A DNA stretch of 64,000 bases from Halovenus salina (GTDB lineage: Archaea > Halobacteriota > Halobacteria > Halobacteriales > Haloarculaceae), in the NCBI RefSeq assembly GCF_026410925.1, contig NZ_CP112972.1, positions 1,550,001 through 1,614,000 of the forward strand, in the 5' to 3' direction. A program made the position numbers and the translations under genes. Within the stretch, counting starts at the first letter, position 1, and the number at the start of each line of letters is the position of its first letter. Below, piece after piece: positions 33,463-42,815 of the stretch. The notes under the pieces were generated by a model. It was not told the origin of the DNA. It saw only the letters and a list, made by a program, of their open reading frames with translations, and made no database searches.

Positions 33463-34677
33463 ATGGAGTGGACGCGCAGACGGACGTTGGCCTGTGCCGT
33501 CGGCATCGGGACGACAGCACTGGCCGGCTGTCTCGACGACGGGCCGGGCCGGTCGCTTTCGGAGACGCCGACTGGCAGCTGGCAGCAGGTCGCACACGAC
33601 GCCGCCAACACCGGCGTCTCCGCGGTCACAGTCCCCGACCGCGGGACACCAGCCTGGGAAAACGGCGACGCCTGGGAGATACCCCCACTCGTGGCCGACG
33701 ACACCGTCTTCTCGGTTGCAACGCAGGTGGACGCACTCGACGCTCGGACCGGCGAGACGCGCTGGAGCGTCGACCTCGATGCCGAAACCGGAGACGCCAC
33801 CGCCCCCGCGGTGACCGACGACGCCCTGATACTCGGCGTGACCGGGCGCGTGGTCGCATTCGCACGCGAAGACGGTGAGAAGCTGTGGGAAACGAACATC
33901 GACGGGGTCGCAGCCGGGCCAGCGACGGCCGACCCTGACGACGAGGTCGTGCTTGTCCCGTTCCGGCGCCGTGAACAGGGCGGTCTCGTGGCCCTCGACG
34001 TAGCGACGGGTGACACCGAGTGGACGGCACAGTTGCGCGTCTCGTTGTACTCGGTGCCGGCGGCGATACGAGAGGGACGCGTCTACGCAGCTGGCTACCG
34101 CGAGGACGAAACGTCTGTGCTCCGGCGATACAGCCTCGACGGTGGGACACAGGACTGGGAGACCGAACTCACCGAGGCCGAGACACCGCCCGTCGTCACG
34201 TCGGCTGGTGTCTTCATCAGCGACGGCGGGAAACTCAAACGGTACGACCACGCGGGCGCGAACCCTGAGGTGCTACTCGACCTCACAGGAGAGGAGCGGA
34301 CGCTACGCGGGATACGGGCGCTCGCGGTCGCCGAGGAGACCGCGTTTGTTCTCTCCCCTGACGGGTTATTCGCCATCTCCGTGGCCGACGGGAGCCGCCG
34401 GTGGCAGGCGTCGGTCGAGCCGCTTGCGACTGCCGACAGCATCTGTATCGGCAACAAGACCGTCGTCGTCTCCGTCACCTCCGACGAATTCGACACCAGA
34501 TGGCCCTGTGTCGCCGCGTTCGACCGCGCCGACGGCTCGACGCGGTGGTATCACTCCGTCGGCAAGTCCTTCGACCCGACACTGGGGCCAACGGCTATCG
34601 CCGACGGCGCGGTGTATTTTCTGAGTAACACGGTCGACGGTGTCGCCGCGCTCGGTGATTTGCCGCCGAAGAGCTGA
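33463..34677 (+). CDS. PQQ-like beta-propeller lipoprotein
   Basis: 404 residues from ATG 33463 (MEWTRRRTLACAVGIGTTALAGCLDD). Twin arginines and the lipobox ALAGC mark a Tat-exported lipoprotein. The mature part is made of PQQ-like propeller blades (VDALDARTGETRWSVDL, VVAFAREDGEKLWETN, GLVALDVATGDTEWT, VAAFDRADGSTRWY). It is related in fold to the C-terminal half of the fusion protein 3.6 kb upstream. Blade proteins of this type often act in envelope assembly or as redox-enzyme partners; no specific role is visible. Confidence 0.85.
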   Translation: MEWTRRRTLACAVGIGTTALAGCLDDGPGRSLSETPTGSWQQVAHDAANTGVSAVTVPDRGTPAWENGDAWEIPPLVADDTVFSVATQVDALDARTGETRWSVDLDAETGDATAPAVTDDALILGVTGRVVAFAREDGEKLWETNIDGVAAGPATADPDDEVVLVPFRRREQGGLVALDVATGDTEWTAQLRVSLYSVPAAIREGRVYAAGYREDETSVLRRYSLDGGTQDWETELTEAETPPVVTSAGVFISDGGKLKRYDHAGANPEVLLDLTGEERTLRGIRALAVAEETAFVLSPDGLFAISVADGSRRWQASVEPLATADSICIGNKTVVVSVTSDEFDTRWPCVAAFDRADGSTRWYHSVGKSFDPTLGPTAIADGAVYFLSNTVDGVAALGDLPPKS

Positions 34678-34754
34678 ACGGCGACAGACACCGTCGGCAA
34701 TCTGCGCTACTTCACAACACAAACGTTATATCCCTCTACGCAGAGTGTATAGAT

Positions 34755-34868
34755 ATGAACTCGCCGGGCCACCGTCTCACCGCGCCCAGCGCACAGGCAG
34801 TGAGTGTCTTCTCCATTCGTCCCACTATTTTCACATTTTTTAAACGTTTTACACGCTTTACAGCGTAA
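34755..34868 (+). CDS. 37-residue leaderless small ORF
   Basis: ATG 34755 encodes MNSPGHRLTAPSAQAVSVFS followed by IRPTIFTFFKRFTRFTA. A clear TATA-like cgttatatc at 34725-34731 sits about 27 bp upstream, the classic haloarchaeal leaderless spacing. The C-terminal half is hydrophobic and basic, unlike typical acidic haloarchaeal proteins. It lies in the 299-bp gap 34678-34976, which otherwise holds only A/T-rich sequence. It could be a leader peptide or small membrane-active protein; homology unknown. Confidence 0.35.
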   Translation: MNSPGHRLTAPSAQAVSVFSIRPTIFTFFKRFTRFTA

Positions 34869-34976
34869 TCGCGCCAGTTTCGGGACACAGTTCCCGCGGC
34901 GTACGGTAATCGGGCTGCCAGGGTAACCCGGCCGCTCGTCTGCATTGTCTCACTACTGTCTTTCGACCCCCCACAG

Positions 34977-35231
34977 ATGTCTGCACATAACCCACCAGCG
35001 AACCGACGCACCGACCGCACCGCAAACGAACACCACGTCGACGCCGAGCGCGGCTACGTATCGACGCGCGTCCTACTCGACTCGGGCACGCGCCCGACCT
35101 GTGATGCGTGTGGCGACAGCATCGAACTGAAGTCGCGGCACAAATGCCTCACTGTTCCGGATGAGGGCAGCCTCGAAGAGTACACTTTCTGTGACGACGC
35201 CTGCCTCGCGCGACGCGTCGACCCCCAGTAG
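34977..35231 (+). CDS. Small zinc-binding protein (treble-clef-like)
   Basis: 84 residues. Cysteines are arranged as CDACGDS ... KC ... FCDDACLARR: two CxxC-type pairs (CDAC; CDDAC) that would hold one zinc. The N-terminal 30 residues are polar and disordered. It resembles a widespread haloarchaeal zinc-finger family (DUF7576-like, from memory). The start ATG 34977 is preferred because it gives the full conserved region; RNA or protein binding is the usual guess for this type. Confidence 0.7.
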   Translation: MSAHNPPANRRTDRTANEHHVDAERGYVSTRVLLDSGTRPTCDACGDSIELKSRHKCLTVPDEGSLEEYTFCDDACLARRVDPQ

Positions 35232-35238
35232 CGTTTCG

Positions 35239-35766
35239 TTAGTTCCACTCGTCTGCGAGGACGCTGTACCAGTAGACATCCTGATACTCGCCGTCGATGA
35301 AGGCCGCCTCGCGGTGAGTGCCCTCGCGGGTAAACCCAACTGATTCGAGTAGCGCCTGAGAGGCGTCGTTGAACTCGAAGACGCGAGCAGAGATGCGGTG
35401 GAGGCCGCGCTGGGCGAAGGCGTAGTCGGTCACCAGCTTGACGGCCTCGCTACAGTATCCTTGCCGGCGGTAGTCGGCGTCCATCCAGTACCCAAGCTCC
35501 TCGGCGTGTGTCTGTGTTTCCTTTGGCGTCAGACCCACCAACCCCGCGGCCTCGCCGTCGACAGCCACGAGGAGGTTCACCTGGCCCTCCTCCGAGACGA
35601 TATTCTCGAAAAAGGCCTCTTCCTGTGGGCCGTTGACCGGCGTCGACGCCCCGATTGCCCGCCACACGGAGGGGTCGTTGACGGCCTCCTGCATGAAATC
35701 GAGGTCCTCGCGCTCTATCGTTCGCAACGCGACTCGGTCGCCGGAGAGAAAGACTGGTCCTGGCAT
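35239..35766 (-). CDS. GNAT N-acetyltransferase (RimJ/RimL-like)
   Basis: A complete 175-residue GNAT protein: VALRTIEREDLDFMQEAVND at the N-terminus, the acetyl-CoA loop YRRQGYCSEAV, and the C-terminal FEFNDASQALLESVGFTREGTHREAAF. This RimJ/RimL subclass acetylates protein N-termini or small amines such as antibiotics; the substrate is unknown. It stands downstream of the thiolase on the same strand with an inverted repeat between them. Confidence 0.9.
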   Translation of the reverse strand: MPGPVFLSGDRVALRTIEREDLDFMQEAVNDPSVWRAIGASTPVNGPQEEAFFENIVSEEGQVNLLVAVDGEAAGLVGLTPKETQTHAEELGYWMDADYRRQGYCSEAVKLVTDYAFAQRGLHRISARVFEFNDASQALLESVGFTREGTHREAAFIDGEYQDVYWYSVLADEWN

Positions 35767-35802
35767 ATCCCGGATTTCATGCCAGACTACAAAAACGATT
35801 TG

Positions 35803-35825
35803 CTGGGTATGCTAGATATACCCAG
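35803..35825. promoter_or_regulatory. Inverted repeat CTGGGTAT-N7-ATACCCAG
   Basis: A perfect 8-bp inverted repeat lies 37 bp upstream of the GNAT start and 27 bp past the thiolase stop. Its core gctagatata contains a TATA-like stretch for the GNAT gene. It could be an operator over that promoter or a hairpin at the thiolase 3' end. Confidence 0.4.
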
Positions 35826-35851
35826 CCATATACGTAGACTCTGTGCGGCAG

Positions 35852-36991
35852 TCAGGCCGAGTGGAGTTCGATGGCCGCGCCCTGACCGAAGCCGATACAT
35901 TCGGTCGCCAGTCCGAGGTCCGCGCCGCGGCGGTTCATCTCGTGGGCGAGTGTGACCGGCAGGCGCGCGCCAGACGCGCCGAGCGGGTGGCCGATGGCGA
36001 TTGCGCCGCCGTTGACGTTGAACATATCGTCCTCGAAGCCGAGTTCGTCCTGACAGTACAGCGTCTGGCTGGCGAAGGCCTCGTTCAACTCGACGAGGTC
36101 GTACTCCTCGATGTCGCGGCCGGTCCGCTCGGCCAGCTCCCGGACGGCTGGAACCGGGCCGACGCCCATGACCGTCGGGTCGACGCCAGCGACGTTGTGG
36201 TCGCCAATTTCGGCCAGCACGTCGAAGCCACGCTCGTCGGCGAACTCCCGGCTGGTAATCAGGAGGCCAGAGGCCCCGTCAGAAACCTGTGACGCGTTGC
36301 CCGGCGTGACGCTGCCGTCGGCTTTGAATACAGACGGAAGCCCGGACAGTGCCTCCATCGACGTGTCCGGCCGGATGCCCTCGTCTTTCTCGACGACACC
36401 GTCGTCCGTTTCGATGGGGACAATCTCCTCGGCAAAACGGCCCTCATCGGTGGCCGCTGCGGCGCGTTGCTGGCTCTGGAGCGCGTACTCGTCTTGTTCC
36501 TGGCGGCTGATGTCGAACTCCTCGGCGACCTTCTCGGCGGTCATCCCCATGCCGAGTTCGGCGACGTTGTACTCCTCGTTCAGGCCGGGGTGGACGTTGT
36601 GGGTGTTCTGTCCCATCTCGACGCGGCTCATCGACTCGACGCCGCCGGCGATGAGGACGTCACGCTGGCCCGCCGCGATGGCGTCGGCGGCCCGCATCAC
36701 AGACTCGGCCGAAGATGCACACCAGCGGTTGAGCGTACTCGCCGGCGTGGCCTCTCCCAGTTCCGAGAGGAGTGCGATGACGCGAGCGAGGTTGTTACCC
36801 TGCTCGTCGCGTTGCTGGGCACACCCCCAGAGTAGGTCGTCGACGTCGTCGCCCGATAACCCGGTTCGAGCGAGCATCTCGTCGATGAGCGGCACCGAGA
36901 GGTCCTCGCTACGCACGTCGGCGAAGACGCCGTCTTCCTTGCCCTGTGGTGTTCGTACTGCTTCGACGATAACTGGGGTATTTGCTGACAT
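35852..36991 (-). CDS. Thiolase (acetyl-CoA C-acyltransferase)
   Basis: A 379-residue thiolase with all three catalytic regions: the nucleophile cysteine in [11 protein letters not shown] (near residue 89), the histidine in [16 protein letters not shown], and the C-terminal cysteine in [12 protein letters not shown] (usual CxG, here CIG). It condenses or cleaves acyl-CoA in beta-oxidation or acetoacetyl-CoA formation. Start ATG 36991 ([15 protein letters not shown]) is the conserved N-terminus. The stand-alone position gives no pathway clue, though an acyl-CoA dehydrogenase and methylmalonyl-CoA mutase lie in the same window. Confidence 0.94.
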   Translation of the reverse strand: MSANTPVIVEAVRTPQGKEDGVFADVRSEDLSVPLIDEMLARTGLSGDDVDDLLWGCAQQRDEQGNNLARVIALLSELGEATPASTLNRWCASSAESVMRAADAIAAGQRDVLIAGGVESMSRVEMGQNTHNVHPGLNEEYNVAELGMGMTAEKVAEEFDISRQEQDEYALQSQQRAAAATDEGRFAEEIVPIETDDGVVEKDEGIRPDTSMEALSGLPSVFKADGSVTPGNASQVSDGASGLLITSREFADERGFDVLAEIGDHNVAGVDPTVMGVGPVPAVRELAERTGRDIEEYDLVELNEAFASQTLYCQDELGFEDDMFNVNGGAIAIGHPLGASGARLPVTLAHEMNRRGADLGLATECIGFGQGAAIELHSA

Positions 36992-37175
36992 ACACCTCGT
37001 TTCGGCGGTAGGCATGTTAAACACACGGGAACCCTGACCCAGTGGTGAATCGTTGTTTCGGCGGCGAGAGCGGTCGACAGCCGTCGGAAACGACAAACCG
37101 TGGACCCAAAGGCTCAATTGTGTTATGATCTAACGTCGGAGTATCCCACGACATCCCGCGTAGGCGGTAGATACC

Positions 37176-39425
37176 ATGAGTCTCACAGACGTACTCCGTT
37201 CGCGGTACGCGTTCAAGCTGTTCGCAATCGCGGTACTCATCGTCGCTATCATCGGTACCGTCGGGACGGTGATGGCCCTCCAGGTGTCCGACCAGGTGAC
37301 AGGCGAGCAACTCCAGTCACTGGAGAACAACGCCGAACTCGAAGCCGACCAGCTTGCGCGCTGGTTCGAGGGCGAACAAGAGTCGATTCGCGTCCTCTCA
37401 GCACACCAGGGAATCGACGCCGACGACCCGGCACAGACCCGGGAGACGCTGTACTCGGAGCTCGAACAGCGCTCGGACGAGGTTGTCAGTTTCCACGTCG
37501 CCGAGCGCGCCCCTGTCCAGCCCTCGAACGGCACGACCGAACCGCTCGTCGTGAGCACGAACCGGTCCCTCGAGGGTGCGCCACTTGCCGCGACGAACAT
37601 CGACTGGGGCGAGAACACAGACGGCGAGGAGATACAGTACGACTTCGAGGGGCCGAACGACATTCTCGTCTCGTGGGTGTATCTCGACGACGGCCACATG
37701 TCCGTCGCAATCGCCTCGCCAACGCCTGACGGCAAGCACGTCCTCGTCGGGGAGTACCAGCCGAGCGTCCGCATCGGCGAGTCGACACACGTCATCGAGG
37801 GGACCGAAACCATCGTCCTCGGCGGCGTGAGCGCGTACGTGATGTTCGAGGAGGACGGCCCCAACGAGTTCCGGCCCTACAAGGGCAGGCAGAACCGAAC
37901 GGAGGTGGGGCAGCGGATTCTCGCCCGGGAGGACCAGTTTGCGCCGCTCAACGGCTCTAAAATCGCCAGCGGCGAGGTTCGAGGCTACCACAGCGTGCCG
38001 GGAGATGGCGTCAACTGGGTCGTGGTCAAAGAGGCACCGCGGTCGAACGCGCTGGCGCTGACAAACCGGGTACAGACCGACCTGACCGTGTTGATCGGGA
38101 CGATGTTCCTCGGATTCTTGCTCGTCGGGGTCGTCATCCAGTACGGTCCGATTCGGTCTATCAAGCGCCTGGCGGGACAGGCCGACGCCATCGCGGACGG
38201 CGACCTGAGCGTCGAGGTCGAGACAGCGGGGCGAATCGACGAAATTGGCCGCCTCAGGCGGAGTTTCCGGAACACAAAACAGTACATCGAGACGATAGCG
38301 CGCCAGTCCGAGGCGCTCTCACGTCAGGAGTTCGACGCCGACGTATTAGACGAAGAGATTCCCGGCCGCGTTGGTGAGGCGATGACAGCGATGCAGACCG
38401 ACTTGGAGCGGTTCATCGGCGAGATCGAACGCGAGCGCGAGCGGTACATAACACTGGTCGAACAGAGCAGCGACGGCGTCGTCGTCGTCCAGGACGGCAG
38501 GTGTGTGTTCGCAAACGAGCAGTTCGCAGAGATTACCGGCTACGACCACGACACGCTTCAGGAGTCACATCTCATCGACCTCGTCGTCCCGGCTGACCGT
38601 GAATTCGTGGGCGAACGCTACGACCGACAGCTGGAAGATGCCGACCCAACCCAGTTCGAGGCCGACATCGAGACCCGGGACGGCACACGCCGAACAGTTG
38701 AACTCTCGATGGCGCCCATCGAACGCGACGGCGAGCCCGCGGTGCTGGTGAACGTCCGTGACGTGACCGACCGAAAACACCGCGAGCAACGGCTCGAAGT
38801 GTTTAACCGCGTCCTTCGGCACAACATCCGCAACCAAGCCGACGTTGTCAAAAGCCACGCCGAGGTGTTGAGCGATCGGTCGGCGGACCGACACGTGAGT
38901 CAGATTCTGGACTCGGCCGACCGGCTCGCAGTCATCGGCAACCGGGCTCGAACCATCGACCGCATCATCTCACGGGAGGTCCAGCCCTCGACGGTCGACC
39001 TCACAGAGCTGTTCGAACGGGTCCGAAACGGCGTCGACGAGCGAGGAGAGAGCGTCACGGTGACGACACAGGTCGCGGGCGTCGACGAGCTCGTCACCGA
39101 CGAGTGGATCCTCGAAGCGATTCTAGAGAGCCTGGTGGCGAACTCGTTGCGGTACGCGGAATCGGAGGTGACGATAGCCGCCGAGCAGACAGACGAGGGG
39201 TGTGTTCTCACGGTCGAAGACGACGGCCCCGGAATCCCGGCCGACGAGATTGCGGCACTTGATGCCGGCACCGAGACCCGGCTCCAGCACAGTCGAGGGC
39301 TGCTCGGCTTGTGGCAGCTCAAGTGGGGCGTCGAGAAGCTTGCAGGATCGCTTACCTTCGACACGGAGGAGAGGACGACTGTCCGGGTCGTCCTCCCCGA
39401 CTGGGGCGGGAACGACGATATCTGA
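37176..39425 (+). CDS. Membrane sensor histidine kinase (HAMP-PAS-HK)
   Basis: 749 residues. TM1 about 12-33, an extracellular sensor of about 270 residues, TM2 about 305-325, then HAMP (GPIRSIKRLAGQADAIADGDLSV). A PAS domain follows (VEQSSDGVVVVQDGRCVFANEQFAEITGYD to VRDVTDRKHREQRL), then the H-box VLRHNIRNQADVV and an ATPase domain with N-box ESLVANSLRYAES and G-box VEDDGPGIPADE. The H-box is the haloarchaeal type. No response regulator is adjacent, so partners are elsewhere. The signal is unknown. Confidence 0.92.
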   Translation: MSLTDVLRSRYAFKLFAIAVLIVAIIGTVGTVMALQVSDQVTGEQLQSLENNAELEADQLARWFEGEQESIRVLSAHQGIDADDPAQTRETLYSELEQRSDEVVSFHVAERAPVQPSNGTTEPLVVSTNRSLEGAPLAATNIDWGENTDGEEIQYDFEGPNDILVSWVYLDDGHMSVAIASPTPDGKHVLVGEYQPSVRIGESTHVIEGTETIVLGGVSAYVMFEEDGPNEFRPYKGRQNRTEVGQRILAREDQFAPLNGSKIASGEVRGYHSVPGDGVNWVVVKEAPRSNALALTNRVQTDLTVLIGTMFLGFLLVGVVIQYGPIRSIKRLAGQADAIADGDLSVEVETAGRIDEIGRLRRSFRNTKQYIETIARQSEALSRQEFDADVLDEEIPGRVGEAMTAMQTDLERFIGEIERERERYITLVEQSSDGVVVVQDGRCVFANEQFAEITGYDHDTLQESHLIDLVVPADREFVGERYDRQLEDADPTQFEADIETRDGTRRTVELSMAPIERDGEPAVLVNVRDVTDRKHREQRLEVFNRVLRHNIRNQADVVKSHAEVLSDRSADRHVSQILDSADRLAVIGNRARTIDRIISREVQPSTVDLTELFERVRNGVDERGESVTVTTQVAGVDELVTDEWILEAILESLVANSLRYAESEVTIAAEQTDEGCVLTVEDDGPGIPADEIAALDAGTETRLQHSRGLLGLWQLKWGVEKLAGSLTFDTEERTTVRVVLPDWGGNDDI

Positions 39426-39464
39426 GCACCACAGGTATTCGGTAGTGTAGCCCGTAGATGCGGT

Positions 39465-40091
39465 ATGACAGACGAAACCGACGCCGAGATACCTGTCACA
39501 GCAGCACCGCCCGAGAGTCCGTTCCGAACGCTCGGCACCGACCACATCACCATCTGGGGGTCGAACGCCGAAGCCACAATCGAGTACTACCGCGACCTGC
39601 TGGGAATGTCGCTCGTGCTTCGCCAGCCCAACCTCGACGATCCCGCACAGGAACACCTGTTTTTCGACACCGGCGACGGAACGATTCTGACCTTCTTCGT
39701 CAGTGACGACCGAACGGAAAATCCCCGACCCCAGCGCAACGGCGTCGGCGGCGTCCACCACCTCTGTTTTAATATCGACCCCGACCGCTTCGAGGAGGTG
39801 GCAACAGCCCTCAACGACGCCGGACGGTCGTACAACGTCTTCGACCGTGGAATCTTTTTCTCGCTGTACACCCGCGACCACGACGGCCTCATCATCGAAC
39901 TCACCGCCGACAAGTTCGACATCCCCGACGACAGGAAAGGTGAGGTCCTCGCGAAGGCACAGGAGCTACGCGTTGCTGACGGTGCAGAGTACGCACAGAC
40001 AGAACACCTGGCGGCTGCACTCGACGAGTTGGGTGTCGAGGCCGAGGCCTACGACCTCCCGGACGCAGAAAGCGGTGTCGGCGGCGTCTAG
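39465..40091 (+). CDS. VOC family protein (glyoxalase/dioxygenase-like)
   Basis: 208 residues. Two VOC modules: TLGTDHITIWGSNAEATIEYYRDLLG (spaced as usual) and VGGVHHLCFNIDPDRFEEV with LIIELTADKFD. Candidate metal ligands are His of TDHITI, His of VHHLCF and Glu of IIELT. About 50 polar residues follow the fold. It follows the kinase by 39 bp in the same direction, and its TAG stop overlaps that of the convergent carboxypeptidase. The substrate is not deducible. Confidence 0.87.
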   Translation: MTDETDAEIPVTAAPPESPFRTLGTDHITIWGSNAEATIEYYRDLLGMSLVLRQPNLDDPAQEHLFFDTGDGTILTFFVSDDRTENPRPQRNGVGGVHHLCFNIDPDRFEEVATALNDAGRSYNVFDRGIFFSLYTRDHDGLIIELTADKFDIPDDRKGEVLAKAQELRVADGAEYAQTEHLAAALDELGVEAEAYDLPDAESGVGGV

Positions 40092-41584
40092 AGGTCGTAG
40101 AGGTCGCCGTACTTCTCGGTCGCGTAGTCGAGGAAGTAGTCAGCGGTGAACTCCTCGCCAGTCGCCTCCCGAATCAGGTCGGGCGTGGTGTACCGGCAGC
40201 CGTGTTCGTGGACGTTCTCGTTGAGCCAGCCGTAGAGACGGTCGAACTCGCCGGACTCGATGTCGTCGTCGAGGTCGCCCAGCTCGCGCTCGGCGGCGGC
40301 AAACAGCTGGGAGGCAAGGACCGACCCCAGCGAGTAGGTGGGGAAGTAGCCGAAGTTGCCGTGTGACCAGTGGATATCCTGGAGACAGCCCTCCGCGTCG
40401 TTCTCGGGACGGACGCCGAGGTACTCCTCGTACTTGTCGTTCCAGACGCCGGGCACCTCGCTCACGTCGAGGTCGCCCCGAATCAGGTCGCGTTCAATCT
40501 CGAACCGGACGATGATGTGCATGTGGTAGGTCAGCTCGTCCGCCTCGACCCGAATGAGGTTGTCATCGTAGACCTCGTTTGAATGTTCATACAGCGCACG
40601 CGGCGACGTGTCGACGCCGAGGTGGTCCTCGACCGCAGACGTGAACAGCCGCCAGAAAGGCAGCGAGCGCCCGACGTGGTTCTCCCAGAGCCGGGACTGG
40701 GACTCGTGGACGGTCATATCGCGGCTATCGCCCAGTGGCGTGCCGTAGTGTTCGTCGGGGAGTCCAAGCGTGTAGCTGGCGTGGCCGAACTCGTGAATCG
40801 TCGACCCGACGGCTCCCATCGGGTCCTCGGGGCTGAACCGTGTCGTGACGCGGGCGTCGAACTGTGTTCCTGTCGAGAACGGGTGGGCGGCCGTATCGAG
40901 ACGGCCCCGGTCCCAGTCGTAGCCAAGCGTGTCGAGCGCCTCTCTGACGAGGTCTTCCTGACGGTCCGGGTCGTACTCGCCCTCGAAGGGGTCGGCCGGC
41001 TCGACATCGCTTTCGGCGACGGCGTCGATGAGGTCTGGAAGCTCCTCGCGAAGTTCGGTCAGAATCTCCTCGGCCGTCTCGATGTCGATGTACGGCTCGA
41101 AGTTCTCGAACAGCACCTCGTAGGGGTCGCGGTCGGGGTCGATTGCCTCGGCGTACTCCCGGCGGAGTTGGACCAGTTCTTCGAGTGTCTCCTCGAACTG
41201 TGAGAAGTCGGCGTCGGCTTTCGCCCCCTCCCAGACCGGCAGGGCGTTCGAACTTGCCTCGGAAATGCGTTTGACGAGATCTTCCGGTACCGCACTTGCG
41301 CGCTCGTGGGCACGCCCGACCTCCCGGACGACTGCCCCTCGCTCGCCGTCGAGATCGTCGAGTTCGTCGAGCCACGCAGCGAGGTCGTCGTCGGTGAGCA
41401 GGTCGTGACGCAGTGTCGACAGGGCAGAGCTCTGTTTCGACCGGGCGGGTGTCCCCTCCTCGGGCATCGTCACCTGCTGGTCCCAGCCCAGTACGCCGGC
41501 CGCGTCGCCGACGTAGTTGTACGTCTGCACGTGGTCGAGAAACTCCTCGTAGGTCTCGTCGGTCTGCCGTGCCTCCTGTGACAT
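40088..41584 (-). CDS. M32 family metallocarboxypeptidase
   Basis: A 498-residue, all-helical zinc carboxypeptidase of the Thermus Taq type, removing C-terminal residues in the cytoplasm. The zinc motif HEFGH is in STIHEFGHASYTLGL, with a later glutamate ligand in the HESQSRLWEN region. RVTTRFSPEDPMGAV and YHMHIIVRFEIERDLIRGDL are typical. Start ATG 41584 (MSQEARQTDETYEEFLDHV) begins the conserved domain; the longer open frame upstream belongs to another gene's shadow. Confidence 0.94.
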   Translation of the reverse strand: MSQEARQTDETYEEFLDHVQTYNYVGDAAGVLGWDQQVTMPEEGTPARSKQSSALSTLRHDLLTDDDLAAWLDELDDLDGERGAVVREVGRAHERASAVPEDLVKRISEASSNALPVWEGAKADADFSQFEETLEELVQLRREYAEAIDPDRDPYEVLFENFEPYIDIETAEEILTELREELPDLIDAVAESDVEPADPFEGEYDPDRQEDLVREALDTLGYDWDRGRLDTAAHPFSTGTQFDARVTTRFSPEDPMGAVGSTIHEFGHASYTLGLPDEHYGTPLGDSRDMTVHESQSRLWENHVGRSLPFWRLFTSAVEDHLGVDTSPRALYEHSNEVYDDNLIRVEADELTYHMHIIVRFEIERDLIRGDLDVSEVPGVWNDKYEEYLGVRPENDAEGCLQDIHWSHGNFGYFPTYSLGSVLASQLFAAAERELGDLDDDIESGEFDRLYGWLNENVHEHGCRYTTPDLIREATGEEFTADYFLDYATEKYGDLYDL

Positions 41585-41651
41585 AGCCCCAGATAGCGCC
41601 AGCAGCCCCAAGAACGCATCGCTCCAGCTAGAGGTGGCCACAATCAGACGG

Positions 41652-42734
41652 CTACCCCGACAGCTCGAACTCCTCGGCACACCGGCGGTAGATGTCGTAA
41701 CACCGGTCGAGCGCTGCCATGGAGACGCTCTCGTCTTTAGTGTGTGCCTCGCCGGGTTCGGCGGCCCCACAGACGACACAGGTCGTCCCCGCCTCGGCAA
41801 GCCAGCCGGCGTCGGTGGCGTGGGGTTTGAGCACCTGCTCGGGGTCGCCCTCCTGGACGGCGGTCGCCGCCTCGAAGACGAAATCGCCGAAGGCCGGCTC
41901 GTCACACGCCATCGGCGGGAGGTCCTGGTCGATTTTGAGGGTCACGCCCGGAATCTCCTCAACGTGGGAGAGCGGTGCGCGCCCGTCGGGGACCGTCCGC
42001 TCGTCGACGGTGACGGTACAGGCGTCAGGAATCACGTTCCAGGCGGTCCCACCCTCGATTTCGGTGACAGCGACCGACCCTCGTATCTCGTGGCCGAGCA
42101 CCGTCGTCTCGGGGAACTCAAGGTTCCGGACTGTCTCGATTGCGTCGGTCGCTCGGTAGATGGCGTTCTCGCCGGCCTCGGGCTCGCTGGCGTGGGCGGC
42201 GGCCCCCTCGACGTGGATGGTACTGCCTCGCCTGCCCCGGTGGGCGATAACGACGTCGGTGACGCCGTCTTTCGAGTAGTTTGTCGAGCCCTCGCCGACG
42301 ATAGCGTAATCCGGCGAGAAGCCGTCCTCGATTGCGCCGCGGGCACCCGTGCCGCCGACCTCCTCGCCGACGAAAGAGGCGAAGACGAGTTCGCAGTCGG
42401 GGTCTGCGTCCCGGAAGGCACACATCGCCGCCGCGACCGCGCCTTTCATATCGGCCGCGCCGCGTCCGTAGATGCGCCCGTCGCGCTCCTCGACACGGAA
42501 GCCGTCGTCGCCGACCTGTGACGCCTCGGGCGGGACCACGTCGTGGTGGCCGACCAGAGCGAGCGAGTCCTCGCCGCTTCCCTTCCGGGCGATGACGTTG
42601 CCGTGGCGGTCGCGCTCGACGGCAGCGCCGGTCTCCTCGCGGAGCCAGTCCTCGATATAGTCGCCCGCCGCGGTCTCGTCCTCGTGGCTCGGTATCGCGA
42701 CCAGTTCCGTCGTCAGCGCTGGAACGCCTGTCAT
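41652..42734 (-). CDS. M20 family metallopeptidase/deacylase
   Basis: A 360-residue binuclear-zinc hydrolase of the ArgE/DapE/CPG2 group. Metal ligands lie in LVGHHDVVP, YGRGAADMKG and SFVGEEVGGTGA (general-base glutamate in the EE pair), with the late histidine in GEAHTKDESVSM. The dimerisation domain is in the middle (GSTIHVEGAAAHASEPEAGENAI). Succinyl-diaminopimelate desuccinylase, acetylornithine deacetylase or a peptidase are all possible; neighbours do not decide. Confidence 0.9.
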   Translation of the reverse strand: MTGVPALTTELVAIPSHEDETAAGDYIEDWLREETGAAVERDRHGNVIARKGSGEDSLALVGHHDVVPPEASQVGDDGFRVEERDGRIYGRGAADMKGAVAAAMCAFRDADPDCELVFASFVGEEVGGTGARGAIEDGFSPDYAIVGEGSTNYSKDGVTDVVIAHRGRRGSTIHVEGAAAHASEPEAGENAIYRATDAIETVRNLEFPETTVLGHEIRGSVAVTEIEGGTAWNVIPDACTVTVDERTVPDGRAPLSHVEEIPGVTLKIDQDLPPMACDEPAFGDFVFEAATAVQEGDPEQVLKPHATDAGWLAEAGTTCVVCGAAEPGEAHTKDESVSMAALDRCYDIYRRCAEEFELSG

Positions 42735-42815
42735 TACCGGAAGGGAGAGGCCGTGGCGGAAAAATCTTCGTTCGACAGGTAGTCTTTATCAAAGAAAGTT
42801 CGGTGAGAAAGGGCA

